A stretch of 64,000 nt of DNA from Streptantibioticus cattleyicolor NRRL 8057 = DSM 46488 (lineage in GTDB: Bacteria; Actinomycetota; Actinomycetes; Streptomycetales; Streptomycetaceae). How positions within the stretch are numbered: the first letter of the stretch is position 1; each line of letters begins with the position of its first letter. Made by a program: the position numbers and the translations under genes. The notes beneath the pieces are model-generated. The model worked only from the letters and a program-made list of their open reading frames with translations, searched no databases and was not told where the DNA came from. The stretch covers positions 5,717,228-5,781,227 of the forward strand of contig NC_017586.1 of the NCBI RefSeq assembly GCF_000240165.1, in the 5' to 3' direction. Below are positions 50,129-60,516 of this stretch, in pieces.

Positions 50129-50674
50129 GTGTCCGTCCTGCCGATCCGCCTCTTCGGCGACCCGGTCCTGCGTATGAAGGCGCAGCCGGTCACCGATTTC
50201 GACAAGGAGCTGCGCACGCTGGTGAAGGACCTCACCGACACCATGGCCGCGGCCCCCGGCGCGGGGCTGGCCGCCCCCCAACTCGGCGTATCCCTGCGGG
50301 TGTTCACCTATCACGTCGACGGTGAGCTGGGCCACCTGGTCAACCCCGACCTCTCCTTGACCGAGGAGGAGCAGGACGGCCCCGAGGGCTGCCTGTCGCT
50401 GCCCGGGCTGACCTACGACTGCAAGCGCGCGTACGGCGTGGTGGCCAAGGGGTTCAACATGTACGGCGACCCGGTCACCGTCGAGGGCACCCGGCTGCTC
50501 GCCCGCTGCGTCCAGCACGAGACCGACCACCTGGACGGCATCGTCTTCATCGACCGGCTCGACCCCGAGCAGCGCAAGGCGGCGATGAGGGCGATACGCG
50601 AGGCGGAGTGGGCCGGACAGACCGCTCCGCAGGTGAAGTTCTCCCCGCACCGCACGTTCGGCCGCGCGCTGTGA
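50129..50674 (+). CDS. def: Peptide deformylase
   Basis: Removes the N-terminal formyl group from new proteins; metal-dependent. The 181-residue product has all three motifs: [19 protein letters not shown] with the Cys ligand, and QHETDHLDG with the two His ligands and catalytic Glu. GTG at 50129 follows ACAGGAG. It lies directly before fmt, its functional partner. Confidence 0.96.
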   Translation: MSVLPIRLFGDPVLRMKAQPVTDFDKELRTLVKDLTDTMAAAPGAGLAAPQLGVSLRVFTYHVDGELGHLVNPDLSLTEEEQDGPEGCLSLPGLTYDCKRAYGVVAKGFNMYGDPVTVEGTRLLARCVQHETDHLDGIVFIDRLDPEQRKAAMRAIREAEWAGQTAPQVKFSPHRTFGRAL

Positions 50675-50759
50675 CCGGCGGGGGCGGCCGTGGTGTCACC
50701 GCCCGCCGCGTTCCCCGCACTTCCCGACAGGTCCCCGTTCGAAAGGCACCGCACCCACG

Positions 50760-51701
50760 ATGAGGCTCGTCTTCGCCGGCACCCCCGAGGTCGCCGTCCC
50801 CGCCCTGGAGGCGCTGCTCGCCTCGGACCGGCACGAGGTCGCCGCCGTCGTCACCCGGCCCGACGCCCCCGCCGGGCGTGGCCGCAAGCTGGTGGCGAGC
50901 CCGGTCGCGCAGCGCGCCCAGGACGCCGGGATCGAGGTGCTCAAGCCCGCCCGCCCGCGGGACGAGGCGTTCCTGGCCCGGCTGCGGGAGATCGCCCCGG
51001 ACTGCTGTCCGGTGGTGGCGTACGGCGCCCTGCTGCCGCGCGTCGCGCTGGACGTGCCCCGGCACGGCTGGGTCAACCTGCACTTCTCGCTGCTGCCGGC
51101 GTGGCGTGGCGCGGCCCCCGTGCAGCACGCCGTGCTGGCCGGTGACGAGGTCACCGGCGCCTCGACGTTCCAGATCGAGGAGGGGCTCGACTCCGGCCCG
51201 GTCTACGGCGTGATCACCGAGACCATCAAGGCCGACGACACCAGCGGCGCACTGCTTCAGCGTCTGGCGCAGTCCGGTGCCGGACTCCTGGCGGCCACCA
51301 TGGACGGCATCGAGGACGGCACCCTGGTGGCCCGCCCGCAGCCCGAGGAGGGCGTCACCCTGGCCCCCAAGCTGTCGGTGGCCGACGCCCAGGTGGACTG
51401 GTCCGCCCCGGCGCTCCGTGTCGACCGCGTGGTCCGCGGCTGCACCCCGGCCCCCGGCGCCTGGACGCTCCACCGCGGCGAACGCCTCAAACTCGCCGCC
51501 CCGGTACGCCTCCTGCCCGACCGCGCCGACCTCGACCTGGCCCCCGGCGAACTCGCCGTCACCAAGAACGCCGTCTACGTCGGCACCGGCTCCCACCCCG
51601 TCCAGCTCACCGACGTCCAACCCCAGGGCAAGAAGCGCATGCCCGCCCCCGACTGGGCCCGCGGCACCCGCCTGACCTCCGGCGACCACCTGGGCACCTG
51701 A
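50760..51701 (+). CDS. fmt: Methionyl-tRNA formyltransferase
   Basis: Formylates initiator Met-tRNA with 10-formyl-THF. The 313-residue product begins [19 protein letters not shown] and has the catalytic region [28 protein letters not shown] and the C-terminal tRNA-binding OB domain ([20 protein letters not shown]). It is 85 nt after def and is followed by a hairpin and a repeat-bearing gap. Confidence 0.96.
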   Translation: MRLVFAGTPEVAVPALEALLASDRHEVAAVVTRPDAPAGRGRKLVASPVAQRAQDAGIEVLKPARPRDEAFLARLREIAPDCCPVVAYGALLPRVALDVPRHGWVNLHFSLLPAWRGAAPVQHAVLAGDEVTGASTFQIEEGLDSGPVYGVITETIKADDTSGALLQRLAQSGAGLLAATMDGIEDGTLVARPQPEEGVTLAPKLSVADAQVDWSAPALRVDRVVRGCTPAPGAWTLHRGERLKLAAPVRLLPDRADLDLAPGELAVTKNAVYVGTGSHPVQLTDVQPQGKKRMPAPDWARGTRLTSGDHLGT

Positions 51702-51754
51702 CCCCCGCCCGAGCGACCTCGGCGCGGGACGCCGGGTTCCTCCGGCGGTGATTC

Positions 51755-51787
51755 CCGGAGGGGGCCGGGCCGCCGGGCCCCCTCCGG
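51755..51787 (+). terminator. Terminator after fmt
   Basis: Perfect 12-bp stem (51755-51766 and 51776-51787) with a 9-nt loop, 54 nt after the fmt stop, ending at the edge of the first intergenic repeat copy. Confidence 0.65.
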
Positions 51788-51860
51788 TTGGGGGAGGGCC
51801 GGGCGTCGGCGGATGTGTTGGCGACGGACCGCCTGCTCCGGTGTGGGCTGGGCGTGGGGT
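51785..51860 (+). repeat. 76-bp intergenic direct repeat, copy 1
   Basis: About 66 of 76 positions match copy 2 at 51962-52037. The most constant core is gtcggcggatgtgttggcga. A shorter related piece, CGGGTGGGGAGGGCCG, lies between the copies near 51875-51890. Confidence 0.75.
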
Positions 51861-51961
51861 CGGCCGGGTCTCTCCGGGTGGGGAGGGCCGTGCGGGTGCG
51901 GGGTCCTGTGGCGCGTGGGGGCGGTTGGTGTGGGACCTGTTTCCGGGCCGTCGGGTGCCTT

Positions 51962-52037
51962 CGGGTGGGGGAGGGCCGGGTGTCGGCGGATGTGTTGGCG
52001 ACCGACCGCCTGCCCCGGCGAGGGCTGAGCGCGGGGC
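51962..52037 (+). repeat. 76-bp intergenic direct repeat, copy 2
   Basis: Second copy, 177 bp downstream of copy 1 in the same orientation, sharing the GGGGGAGGGCCGGG start and the gtcggcggatgtgttggcga core. Confidence 0.75.
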
Positions 52038-52476
52038 ACCGCGGCGCGCTTCGCCGCCCGTCCACGGCTCGCCGGCAGCGCGACCGCGCGAGCGGCCGAC
52101 GTGGGACGACGGGGCCGCGGGCCGTCCCGCTCGGGCTCGTCTCCCCGGACCCCTCCGGGCACCGCGGCGCGTGACGCCGGTCGGCGCGGGGCCCGGCGCG
52201 GGGCCGTCGCCGAGTTCCGGTCGGCAGCGCGGCCGTGTCCCGCACGCGGCCCCGGCCCCGGGCACCGGCGTCCGAGGGGGCTTCCGGCGTACCGCCACCC
52301 GCCCCGGCGGGGGCTCGCCGCCACCGCGCCCCCGGCCCCGACCGGCCACTCGTCGGCGGGCGGTCACGTAGGGTGGGCGGACCGGGGCATCCGGTCGGCG
52401 GCGGACGTAGGGACGGGCGCGGGCGGGGTGGCCGGGTGGTAGTGCCGTCGCCGACTTCTTCCGGAGCACCTTTCCC

Positions 52477-53916
52477 GTGAACGACCGTTCCCGCCGCCCG
52501 CAGGGCAAGCCGTACCGACCCCGCCGACCGCGCCCCGACGCCGTGCGCGAGCTGGCCTACGACGCGCTGCGGGCGGTGGACGAGCGGGACGCCTACGCCA
52601 ACCTCGTGCTGCCGTCGCTGCTGCGCGAGGCCGAGCGCAAGGGCGGGTTCGACCGGCGTGACGCGGCGCTCGCCACCGAGCTGGTCTACGGCACGCTGCG
52701 CCGCCAGGGCACCTACGACGCCGTGCTCGCCGCCTGCGTGGACCGGCCGTTGCGCGAGGTCGACCCGCCGGTGCTCGACGTACTCGCCCTCGGCGCCCAC
52801 CAGTTGCTCGGCACCCGGATCCCGCCGCACGCCGCGGTCTCGGCCACCGTCGACCTGGCCCGCGCGGTGCTGGGGGAGGGGCGGGCGAAGTTCGTCAACG
52901 CCGTGCTGCGCAAGGTGGCCGCCCACGACCTGGACGGCTGGCTGGACCGGGTCGCGCCGCCGTACGACGAGGACCCCGAGGAACACCTCGCCGTCGTCCA
53001 CTCGCATCCGCGCTGGGTCGTCTCCGCGCTGTGGGACGCGCTGGGCGGCGGGCGGGCCGGGATCGAGGAGTTGCTCGCCGCCGACAACGAACGCCCGGAG
53101 GTGACGCTGGTCGCGCGGCCGGGGCGGGCCACCACCGAGGAACTGGTCGCCGCGGCCGGTGGCGAGACGCTGCCGGGCCGCTGGTCGCCGTATGCCGTAC
53201 GGCTCACCGAGGGCGGCGACCCGGCGGCGCTGGACGCGGTGCGCGAGGGCCGCGCCGGGGTGCAGGACGAGGGGAGCCAGCTGGTCGCCCTCGCGCTCGC
53301 CGACGCCCCGCTGGACGGCCCCGACGCCCGCTGGCTGGACGGCTGCGCGGGACCGGGCGGCAAGGCGGCGCTGCTCGGCGCGCTCGCCGCGCGACGCGGT
53401 GCCGCCCTGCTCGCCTCCGAGAAGCAGCCGCACCGCGCCCGTCTGGTGGCCCGTTCGCTCGCCGGCAACCCCGGCCCGTACCAGGTGGTCACCGCCGACG
53501 GCACCCGGCCGGCGTGGCGGGCGGAGGCGTTCGACCGGGTGCTGGTGGACGTGCCGTGCAGCGGCCTGGGCGCGCTGCGCCGCCGCCCCGAGGCGCGCTG
53601 GCGGCGCCGCCCGGAGGACGTGGCCGCCTTCGCCCCGCTCCAGCGCGGACTGCTGCGTTCCGCGCTGCGGGCCGTCCGGGTCGGCGGGGTCGTGGCGTAC
53701 GCCACCTGTTCGCCGCATCCGGCGGAGACCCGGGTGGTCGTCGACGACGTGCTGCGCGGCCGGGCCGGCGGCCCTGCGGTGCCGGCCGAGTGGATCGACG
53801 CCCGGCCGCTGCTGCCCGGCCTCCCCGGCCTCGGCGACGGGCCGGACGTCCAGCTGTGGCCGCACCGGCACGGCACCGACGCGATGTACCTGGCGCTGCT
53901 GCGGCGCACCGGCTGA
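52477..53916 (+). CDS. rsmB: 16S rRNA (cytosine967-C5)-methyltransferase RsmB
   Basis: Methylates C967 of 16S rRNA. The 479-residue protein has an N-terminal NusB-like RNA-binding domain ([12 protein letters not shown]-type region; [27 protein letters not shown]) and a Rossmann methyltransferase domain: SAM motif [30 protein letters not shown] (motif IV Cys) and [10 protein letters not shown] (catalytic Cys). GTG at 52477 has CCGGAG 11 nt upstream. It normally sits next to fmt; here a long gap intervenes. Confidence 0.93.
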   Translation: MNDRSRRPQGKPYRPRRPRPDAVRELAYDALRAVDERDAYANLVLPSLLREAERKGGFDRRDAALATELVYGTLRRQGTYDAVLAACVDRPLREVDPPVLDVLALGAHQLLGTRIPPHAAVSATVDLARAVLGEGRAKFVNAVLRKVAAHDLDGWLDRVAPPYDEDPEEHLAVVHSHPRWVVSALWDALGGGRAGIEELLAADNERPEVTLVARPGRATTEELVAAAGGETLPGRWSPYAVRLTEGGDPAALDAVREGRAGVQDEGSQLVALALADAPLDGPDARWLDGCAGPGGKAALLGALAARRGAALLASEKQPHRARLVARSLAGNPGPYQVVTADGTRPAWRAEAFDRVLVDVPCSGLGALRRRPEARWRRRPEDVAAFAPLQRGLLRSALRAVRVGGVVAYATCSPHPAETRVVVDDVLRGRAGGPAVPAEWIDARPLLPGLPGLGDGPDVQLWPHRHGTDAMYLALLRRTG

Positions 53917-53958
53917 CCACCGCGGGTCCCCGGTTCGGCCCGGCCGGGGCGGGCGCGG

Positions 53959-53971
53959 GATACTGGGCCCC
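53959..53971 (+). promoter_or_regulatory. Leaderless-type promoter of rpe
   Basis: GATACT (53959-53964) lies 7 nt before the ATG at 53972 without a ribosome binding site. Confidence 0.45.
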
Positions 53972-54658
53972 ATGCGCCCGCAGATCAACCCCAGCATCCT
54001 GTCCGCCGACTTCGCCCGCCTCGCCGAGGAGGCGGACGCCGTGGCGGGGGCCGACTGGCTCCATGTCGACGTGATGGACAACCACTTCGTGCCCAACCTC
54101 ACGCTCGGCGTGCCCGTCGTGGAGTCGCTGCGCAAGGCCACCGGAACCCCGCTCGACTGCCACCTGATGATCGAGCAGCCGGACCGCTGGGCGCCGCAGT
54201 ACGTGGAGGCGGGCGCGGGTTCGGTCACCTTCCACGCCGAGGCGGCGGCGGCCCCGGTGCGGCTGGCCCGGGAGATCCGGGCCAAGGGGGCGCGGGCCGC
54301 GATGGCGCTCAAGCCCGCCACGCCCGTCGAGCCCTACGAGGACCTGCTCCCCGAACTCGACATGATCCTGGTGATGACGGTCGAGCCGGGCTTCGGCGGC
54401 CAGTCCTTCCTCGACATCATGCTGCCCAAGATCCGCCGCACCCGGGAGCTGATCGCCAAGCACGGCCTCGACCTGTGGCTCCAGGTGGACGGCGGGGTCT
54501 CGGAGCGGACCATCGAGCGGTGCGCGGAGGCCGGCGCCGACGTCTTCGTGGCCGGTTCGGCGGTCTACGGCGCCGACGACCCGGCGGAGGCGGTGCGCAA
54601 GCTGCGTAACCAGGCCGGGTCGGCGCTGGCCTCGGCGAGCTGGGCCTGCGCCCACTGA
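53972..54658 (+). CDS. rpe: Ribulose-phosphate 3-epimerase
   Basis: Interconverts ribulose-5-P and xylulose-5-P in the pentose phosphate pathway. The 228-residue TIM-barrel enzyme has [14 protein letters not shown], the metal site [32 protein letters not shown], and [10 protein letters not shown]. It follows rsmB by 55 nt. The upstream -10-like box suggests its own leaderless transcript. Confidence 0.95.
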   Translation: MRPQINPSILSADFARLAEEADAVAGADWLHVDVMDNHFVPNLTLGVPVVESLRKATGTPLDCHLMIEQPDRWAPQYVEAGAGSVTFHAEAAAAPVRLAREIRAKGARAAMALKPATPVEPYEDLLPELDMILVMTVEPGFGGQSFLDIMLPKIRRTRELIAKHGLDLWLQVDGGVSERTIERCAEAGADVFVAGSAVYGADDPAEAVRKLRNQAGSALASASWACAH

Positions 54659-54749
54659 GCCGGGCGGACGACGGCGGGCCACCGGCCGGCTGAACGCGGG
54701 CTGAACGGCGGCCACCCCGGCGCGGGTGCCCCCGTTCACCGGGCTCCCG

Positions 54750-54755
54750 TAGATT
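54750..54755 (+). promoter_or_regulatory. Candidate -10 box of the SorC-type regulator gene
   Basis: TAGATT matches the -10 consensus 88 nt before the ATG; no good -35 is evident, which would fit an activated promoter. Confidence 0.4.
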
Positions 54756-54804
54756 GGAATGGAGCAAGTCCCTGTGATCGGAGGGCCCCAAGCGCGTCGA
54801 CATC

Positions 54805-54826
54805 TGCAAAGATGATGCAAAGATGA
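54805..54826 (+). repeat. Perfect 11-bp tandem repeat before the SorC-type gene
   Basis: TGCAAAGATGA occurs twice in direct tandem (54805-54815 and 54816-54826), an unusually AT-rich element for this genome. One unit per helical turn and the place in the leader suggest an operator for the regulator itself. Confidence 0.7.
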
Positions 54827-54842
54827 GCGTGTAGGGATTCAG

Positions 54843-55880
54843 ATGAGCACTGGGGAGGGTGACGTGACCACTGGCCGCTCACCGGTCCGCATGGGCCCCG
54901 CCGAGATGGTGCAGGCGGCGGCGATGGCCCGTCGCTTCTACCTGGAGGGCAAGTCCAAGATCCAGATCGCGGAGGAGTTCGGCGTCAGCCGGTTCAAGGT
55001 CGCGCGCGTGCTGGAGTCGGCGCTCGAACGCGACCTGGTCCGCATCGAGATCCGGGTGCCGGCCGAACTCGACGCGGAGCGCTCCGACGCCCTGCGGGCC
55101 CGGTACGGACTGCGCCACGCCGTGGTCGTCGAGTCCCCCTCCGACCAGACCGCCGACTCGCCCGACCCGGAGAACCTCGGCGCGGTCGCCGCCGGCCTCC
55201 TGGGCGAACTGGTGACCGAGGGCGATGTGCTCGGCCTCGCCTGGGGCCGTTCCATCATCACCATGGCCAACGCCCTCGACCGGCTACCGCCGTGCACCGT
55301 CGTCCAGCTCACCGGCGTCTACGACGCGGGCACCGCCGAACGCGGCTCGGTCGAGGCCGTCCGCCGGGCCGCCCAGGTCTCCGGCGGCGAGGCCCATCCG
55401 ATGTACGCGCCGATGGTGCTCCCCGACGCGGCCACCGCCGCCGCGCTGCGCAAGCAGACCGGGATCGCCGCGGCCATGGGCTACTTCGACAAGGTCACCG
55501 TGGCCGTGGTCTCCATCGGCTCCTGGGAACCGCGGGTCTCCACCGTGTACGACGCCCTCACCGACGCCGAGCGCAAGCACTACGCCGACCTCGGGGTGGC
55601 CGCCGAGATGTCCTCCCACCTGTTCGACGCCGAGGGCCGCCGGGTCGGCCGCGACCTGGGCGAACGATGCATAACCGTGGACGCCGACCGGCTGCGCCGG
55701 GTGCCCGAGGTGGTGGCGATCGCGGGCGGCATCCGCAAGGCCGCCGCGGTCGGCGCGGTGCTCCGCTCCGGGCTGGTCACCTCCCTGGTCACCGACACCG
55801 CCGCCGCCGACCACCTGCTGGAGAAGCAGTCGCCGGGCGTGCGCCCGGCCATCGAGCGGGCCGACCCGGGCACCGCGTAA
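54843..55880 (+). CDS. SorC/DeoR-type sugar-sensing transcriptional regulator
   Basis: A 345-residue regulator. Residues about 25-60 form a helix-turn-helix (AMARRFYLEGKSKIQIAEEFGVSRFKVARVLESAL). The rest is a sugar-phosphate-binding domain of the SorC/CggR kind (LGLAWGRSIITMANALDRL; VVSIGSWEPRVSTVYDAL; AGGIRKAAAVGAVLRSG). Such proteins sense phosphorylated sugars. Next to rpe, a pentose-phosphate ligand is plausible but unproven. ATG at 54843; GTAGGGA about 7 nt upstream may be the ribosome binding site. Confidence 0.88.
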   Translation: MSTGEGDVTTGRSPVRMGPAEMVQAAAMARRFYLEGKSKIQIAEEFGVSRFKVARVLESALERDLVRIEIRVPAELDAERSDALRARYGLRHAVVVESPSDQTADSPDPENLGAVAAGLLGELVTEGDVLGLAWGRSIITMANALDRLPPCTVVQLTGVYDAGTAERGSVEAVRRAAQVSGGEAHPMYAPMVLPDAATAAALRKQTGIAAAMGYFDKVTVAVVSIGSWEPRVSTVYDALTDAERKHYADLGVAAEMSSHLFDAEGRRVGRDLGERCITVDADRLRRVPEVVAIAGGIRKAAAVGAVLRSGLVTSLVTDTAAADHLLEKQSPGVRPAIERADPGTA

Positions 55881-56039
55881 CCCCGCGCCCCGGTCCCGCT
55901 CCGGCGCGCGCCCGACCACCGCCGACCCGGCCGGTGCGCGCCCGCTCCGGCGCCACCCGAGTGCTGACGATCCGTCAGGAAGCGTCGGTCCACGGCCACC
56001 GGGGCGCGGCCGGAGCGGCGGTGTGGCACCATCACCGGC

Positions 56040-56486
56040 ATGCGTCACCGCTCACCGTCCACCGCACTGCGACTGTTGTGCGCCCTGCTCGCCGCCGTGG
56101 CCCTCGCCCTGGCCGGCTGTTCCGCGCACCCCCGAACCGCCGCCGAACACCGCTCCGGCGGCCCCGCGCGCACCGCGCCGTCGGCCACCACGCAGGGCGG
56201 CCACCGGCTGCGTACCGTGCCGGCGAGCAGCCTGCCCGCCGAGGCCCAGCGCACCCTGCGGCTGATCGCGGCCGGCGGCCCGTTCCCGTACCCCAAGGAC
56301 GGCGTGGTCTTCGGGAACTACGAAGGGGTGCTGCCCAAGGAGCCGCGCGGCTACTACCACGAGTACACCGTGCCCACCCCGGGCTCCCGGGACCGCGGCG
56401 CCCGGCGCATCGTGACCGGCTCCCACCAGGAGCGCTACTACAGCCAGGACCACTACCGGACGTTCGTGGCGGTGAGTTCGCGATGA
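56040..56486 (+). CDS. Secreted guanyl-specific ribonuclease (RNase Sa/barnase type)
   Basis: A 148-residue exported RNase of the microbial N1/T1/St superfamily. A signal peptide (LRLLCALLAAVALALAGC) ends in a lipobox LAGC, so it is probably a lipoprotein. The mature domain shows GGPFPYPKDGVVFGNYEGVLP, the catalytic Glu in YYHEYTVPTPGSRDRGARRIVTG, and the catalytic His in DHYRTF. Its stop overlaps the start of the barstar-like inhibitor gene, which would protect the cytoplasm. Confidence 0.92.
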   Translation: MRHRSPSTALRLLCALLAAVALALAGCSAHPRTAAEHRSGGPARTAPSATTQGGHRLRTVPASSLPAEAQRTLRLIAAGGPFPYPKDGVVFGNYEGVLPKEPRGYYHEYTVPTPGSRDRGARRIVTGSHQERYYSQDHYRTFVAVSSR

Positions 56487-56995
56487 CCGGGGCCGACGAG
56501 GACGGGCTGGCCGCCCTGCTCGGCGGACCGCTGCCGCACGGCATCGTCCACGTGCCCCAGGGCCGCGCCGCCGGGGACGTGCTGGACGCCGCCCACGTCA
56601 CCGGCTGGCAGACGGTACGGCTGAGCCTGGACGGCGTCGCCGACAAGGCCGGCTTCCTGGACGCCTGCGCCCGCCGCCTCGGCCTGCCGGAGTGGTTCGG
56701 GCACAACTGGGACGCGCTCCACGACTGCCTGACCGACCCCGACTGGGCGCTGCCCGGCCACGCGACACCGGGGCGGCGGCTGGTCCTGGTCACCGGCTGG
56801 ACGGCGCTGGCCGAGGCGGCCCCCGCGGAGTGGGAGACCGCTCAGCGGGTGCTGGCCGACGCGGTCGGCCACTGGCGGTCGACCGCCACCCCGCTGCTGG
56901 TGGTCGTCGACCGGCCGCCCGCCGACCCGTTCGCCGACGCCTTCGAGGACCCGCTCACAGACCCGGAGCCCCCCACACCGGGAACCAGCGGCTGA
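56483..56995 (+). CDS. Barstar family ribonuclease inhibitor
   Basis: A 170-residue cytoplasmic protein. The barstar core is residues about 30-150: LDAAHVTGWQTVRLSLDGVADKAGFLDACARRLGLPEWFGHNWDALHDCLTD, with the Trp/Asp-rich PEWFGHNWDALHD segment that in barstar plugs the RNase active site. It overlaps the ribonuclease gene by 4 nt, so the pair is coexpressed. A Pro-rich tail follows. The last 41 nt overlap the convergent pspAB gene. Confidence 0.9.
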   Translation: MTGADEDGLAALLGGPLPHGIVHVPQGRAAGDVLDAAHVTGWQTVRLSLDGVADKAGFLDACARRLGLPEWFGHNWDALHDCLTDPDWALPGHATPGRRLVLVTGWTALAEAAPAEWETAQRVLADAVGHWRSTATPLLVVVDRPPADPFADAFEDPLTDPEPPTPGTSG

Positions 56996-57533
56996 GGTCC
57001 TCCTCCACCCGCAGGTCGTTGCCGATCAACGCCTTCACCTGGAGCTCCAGCGCGTTGTCCCGCTTCTCCCCTCGGCGCGGCGCGAACGGGTAGAACGTGC
57101 CCCGCTTGTAGAGGTAGACCAGCGCCAGCGCGCGCCCCTCGGCGTCCTGGAAACCCACCAGCGAGCACAGCAACTGCGGGCCGAAACCGCCGTCCTGCAA
57201 CGTGGTGTTGACCGCGTGCAGATCGTTGACGAGCCCCGCCACGTCGTCCGGGTCGTGGCGGGAGAGCAGCCAGGTATAGCCGTAGGAATCCTGGCTGAAC
57301 TCCACCGGGGCGGCGCCGCCGGCCACGTCCGCGTCCAGCAGCCCCTGGACCTCCGCGCGCAGTTGGGCGAAGGCGCCGCCCTCCACCGCGGCGAAGCAGA
57401 CCGAGCCCTGGCCGGTCGGCCTCAGACCCGCGGCGGCCTGGAGGGTGACCGCGGCCGACGGCAGGCCGAAGAGCTGGTCGAGGTCGGGCCGCACCGGCTT
57501 GCTGCGGCCGAGCAGGGTGTCGAGGAAGCCCAC
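56955..57533 (-). CDS. pspAB: PspA-associated protein PspAB
   Basis: A 192-residue cytoplasmic protein: MGFLDTLLGRSKPVRPDLDQLFGLPSAA, SYGYTWLLSRHDPDDVAGLVNDLHAV, and YLYKRGTFYPFAPRRGEKRDN. It matches the family I know as PspAB, linked to the phage-shock/membrane-stress response in actinobacteria, usually beside htpX. GTG at 57533 has AGGAG 9 nt upstream. The gene overlaps the end of the barstar gene by 41 nt on the opposite strand. Confidence 0.82.
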   Translation of the reverse strand: MGFLDTLLGRSKPVRPDLDQLFGLPSAAVTLQAAAGLRPTGQGSVCFAAVEGGAFAQLRAEVQGLLDADVAGGAAPVEFSQDSYGYTWLLSRHDPDDVAGLVNDLHAVNTTLQDGGFGPQLLCSLVGFQDAEGRALALVYLYKRGTFYPFAPRRGEKRDNALELQVKALIGNDLRVEEDLSRWFPVWGAPGL

Positions 57534-57598
57534 GGGCGGTCAGCTCCTGTCGGGAAGTCGGGGAGTGGAGTGGGGGAGTCGGTTCCGGGAGCGGTGGT

Positions 57599-58504
57599 TC
57601 AGCCCTGGCCCAGCTCCGCGGCGATCCGGCCGAGCTGCTCCAGCCGCTGCTCCAGCGTCGGGTGGGTGGACAGCAGGTTGGACAGGCTCTCCCGGGAGGC
57701 GATGGCCGGCGCGAAGTAGAAGGCGTTGAACGGCTCGGCCTTGCGCAGGTCCTCGGTGGGGATCCGGGCCATCGCGCCGCTCACCTTGGTCAGCGCCGAG
57801 GCGAGCGCGGAGGGGCGGCCGGTGAGCTGGGCGGCCGAACGGTCCGCGGACAGCTCCCGGTACCGCGACAGCATCCGGGTCAGCAGGAAGCTGATCGCGT
57901 ACACCACCGCGCTCACCAGCGGTACCAGCAGCGCGATGATCGCCGCGTTCTGGTCCCGTCCGCCCCGGGCCCGGAAGCCGCCCCACAGTCCGATCCGGGT
58001 GATCATCCCGGCCAGCACACCGAGGAACGAGGCGATCGTCATCACCGCCACGTCCTTGTGGGCCACGTGCGACAACTCGTGGGCGAGCACGCCTTCCAGC
58101 TCGTGGGGTTCGAGCCGGCGCAGCAGTCCGGTGGTGGCGCAGACCACCGCGTTGTCGGCGTTGCGGCCGGTGGCGAAGGCGTTGGGCACGTCCGATGCGG
58201 CCACCGCCACCCTGGGCTTGGGCATGTCGGCGAGGGCGCACAGCCGGTCGACCACCCCGTGCAGCTCCGGGTACTCCTCGGGCGTCACCTCCCGGGCCCC
58301 CATGCTGAACGCGGCGATCTTGTCGCTGAACCAGAACTGGGCCACGAACAGCCCGCCCGCGAAGATCAGGATCACCGGCCAGGAATGGCGCAGCAGCACC
58401 ATCAGCACGCCCACGAAGACCACGTACAACAGGCCGATCAGGAACATGGTGAAAACCATGCGGCCGGCCAGCCCGCGGTCCGGCGCGAAACGCGTGCGGT
58501 TCAT
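57599..58504 (-). CDS. htpX: Membrane zinc metalloprotease HtpX
   Basis: HtpX degrades damaged membrane proteins. The 301-residue product has two N-terminal membrane segments (MVFTMFLIGLLYVVFVGVLMVLL; PVILIFAGGLFVAQFWF), the zinc motif HELSH in LEGVLAHELSHVAHKD, two further membrane segments, and the third ligand Glu in YRELSADRSAAQLTG. ATG at 58504 follows GGGAGGGG. It is 65 nt upstream of pspAB on the same strand, so the two are probably cotranscribed. Confidence 0.94.
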   Translation of the reverse strand: MNRTRFAPDRGLAGRMVFTMFLIGLLYVVFVGVLMVLLRHSWPVILIFAGGLFVAQFWFSDKIAAFSMGAREVTPEEYPELHGVVDRLCALADMPKPRVAVAASDVPNAFATGRNADNAVVCATTGLLRRLEPHELEGVLAHELSHVAHKDVAVMTIASFLGVLAGMITRIGLWGGFRARGGRDQNAAIIALLVPLVSAVVYAISFLLTRMLSRYRELSADRSAAQLTGRPSALASALTKVSGAMARIPTEDLRKAEPFNAFYFAPAIASRESLSNLLSTHPTLEQRLEQLGRIAAELGQG

Positions 58505-58622
58505 GATCCCCTCCCGGGGTCCACCAGGCCCGGCCGGGAGGCCGGGGGACGCCACATCACGATTGTCCCTCCGCTCCCGCGGATCACGACCCCGCCGTGC
58601 GGACACTCACAGCCGCCGTTAG

Positions 58623-60143
<1,521 letters not shown>

Positions 60144-60161
60144 CCGGCCGGCCACCGCGAG

Positions 60162-60202
60162 GGCCCCGCGCGTACCGCTCCGGCGGTGCGCGCGGGGCCT
60201 TT
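60162..60202 (+). terminator. Strong terminator after guaB1
   Basis: A 17-bp stem with one T-G pair (60162-60178 and 60183-60199), a TCCG loop, and TTTGTCTTCT directly after it. One of the two best intrinsic terminators in the window. Confidence 0.85.
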
Positions 60203-60253
60203 GTCTTCTCCATCACCGCAGGTCACCGGCCAAACACCACAAATCGGCCCGGC

Positions 60254-60335
60254 CGCAACGAATCGCCGGGGCGGGGTAACGTTTGCCATGCGGAGGCCGA
60301 GGGCGCGCAACGATTTTTTGCATATGCGCAACGAA
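60254..60335 (+). promoter_or_regulatory. Phased CGCAACGA repeats before the permease (putative Lrp sites)
   Basis: CGCAACGAATCG at 60254-60265, CGCAACGAT at 60306-60314 and CGCAACGAA at 60327-60335, all in one orientation. Start-to-start distances are 52 and 21 bp, close to five and two helical turns. The last two lie on the -35 side and spacer of the candidate promoter. Confidence 0.65.
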
Positions 60336-60345
60336 CCCGCATTAT
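60318..60345 (+). promoter_or_regulatory. Candidate promoter of the permease gene
   Basis: TTGCAT (60318-60323) and CATTAT (60340-60345) are spaced 16 nt in an AT-rich island. CGCAACGA repeats flank the -35 and fill the spacer. Confidence 0.5.
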
Positions 60346-60516
60346 GGGACGAAGCGCCTACCTCGTAAGGTCGTGCGCTGTACGTGGAGCAGCGGGGACC
60401 CCCAGCTCGGCGGTCCCTTGCCTGCGGGTGTGCCTTCTCGGCACGCCGTGACGCCTGGCCGGCCGCCCGCGGGTCGATCCGCGGCCCCGAGCCCGCCGAC
60501 GACGATGGAGCCCCCT

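Larger units (their letters stand above)
51702..52476. other. Long repeat-bearing intergenic region between fmt and rsmB
   Basis: 775 bp with no credible gene; the open frames give only Gly/Arg/Pro-rich strings. It contains the fmt terminator, two copies of a 76-bp direct repeat, G-tract-rich sequence (GGGTGGGG, GTTGGGGGAGGG), and TAGGGT (52369-52374) as a possible -10 box for rsmB. The second half (52040-52360) looks like degraded GC-rich sequence. Confidence 0.7.
60144..60516. other. Regulatory gap before the permease gene
   Basis: 373 bp without a supported gene. It contains the guaB1 terminator, three copies of the CGCAACGA repeat, an AT-rich island (60310-60345) with a candidate promoter, and about 165 nt of probable leader with short hairpins such as GTGCC-TTCTC-GGCAC near 60430-60445. 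Confidence 0.6.

Noticed and set aside
51748-52371. 207-codon plus-strand open frame between fmt and rsmB
   Set aside because: The product is a Gly/Arg/Pro string produced by the 76-bp repeats; there is no ribosome binding site, and other frames are equally open.
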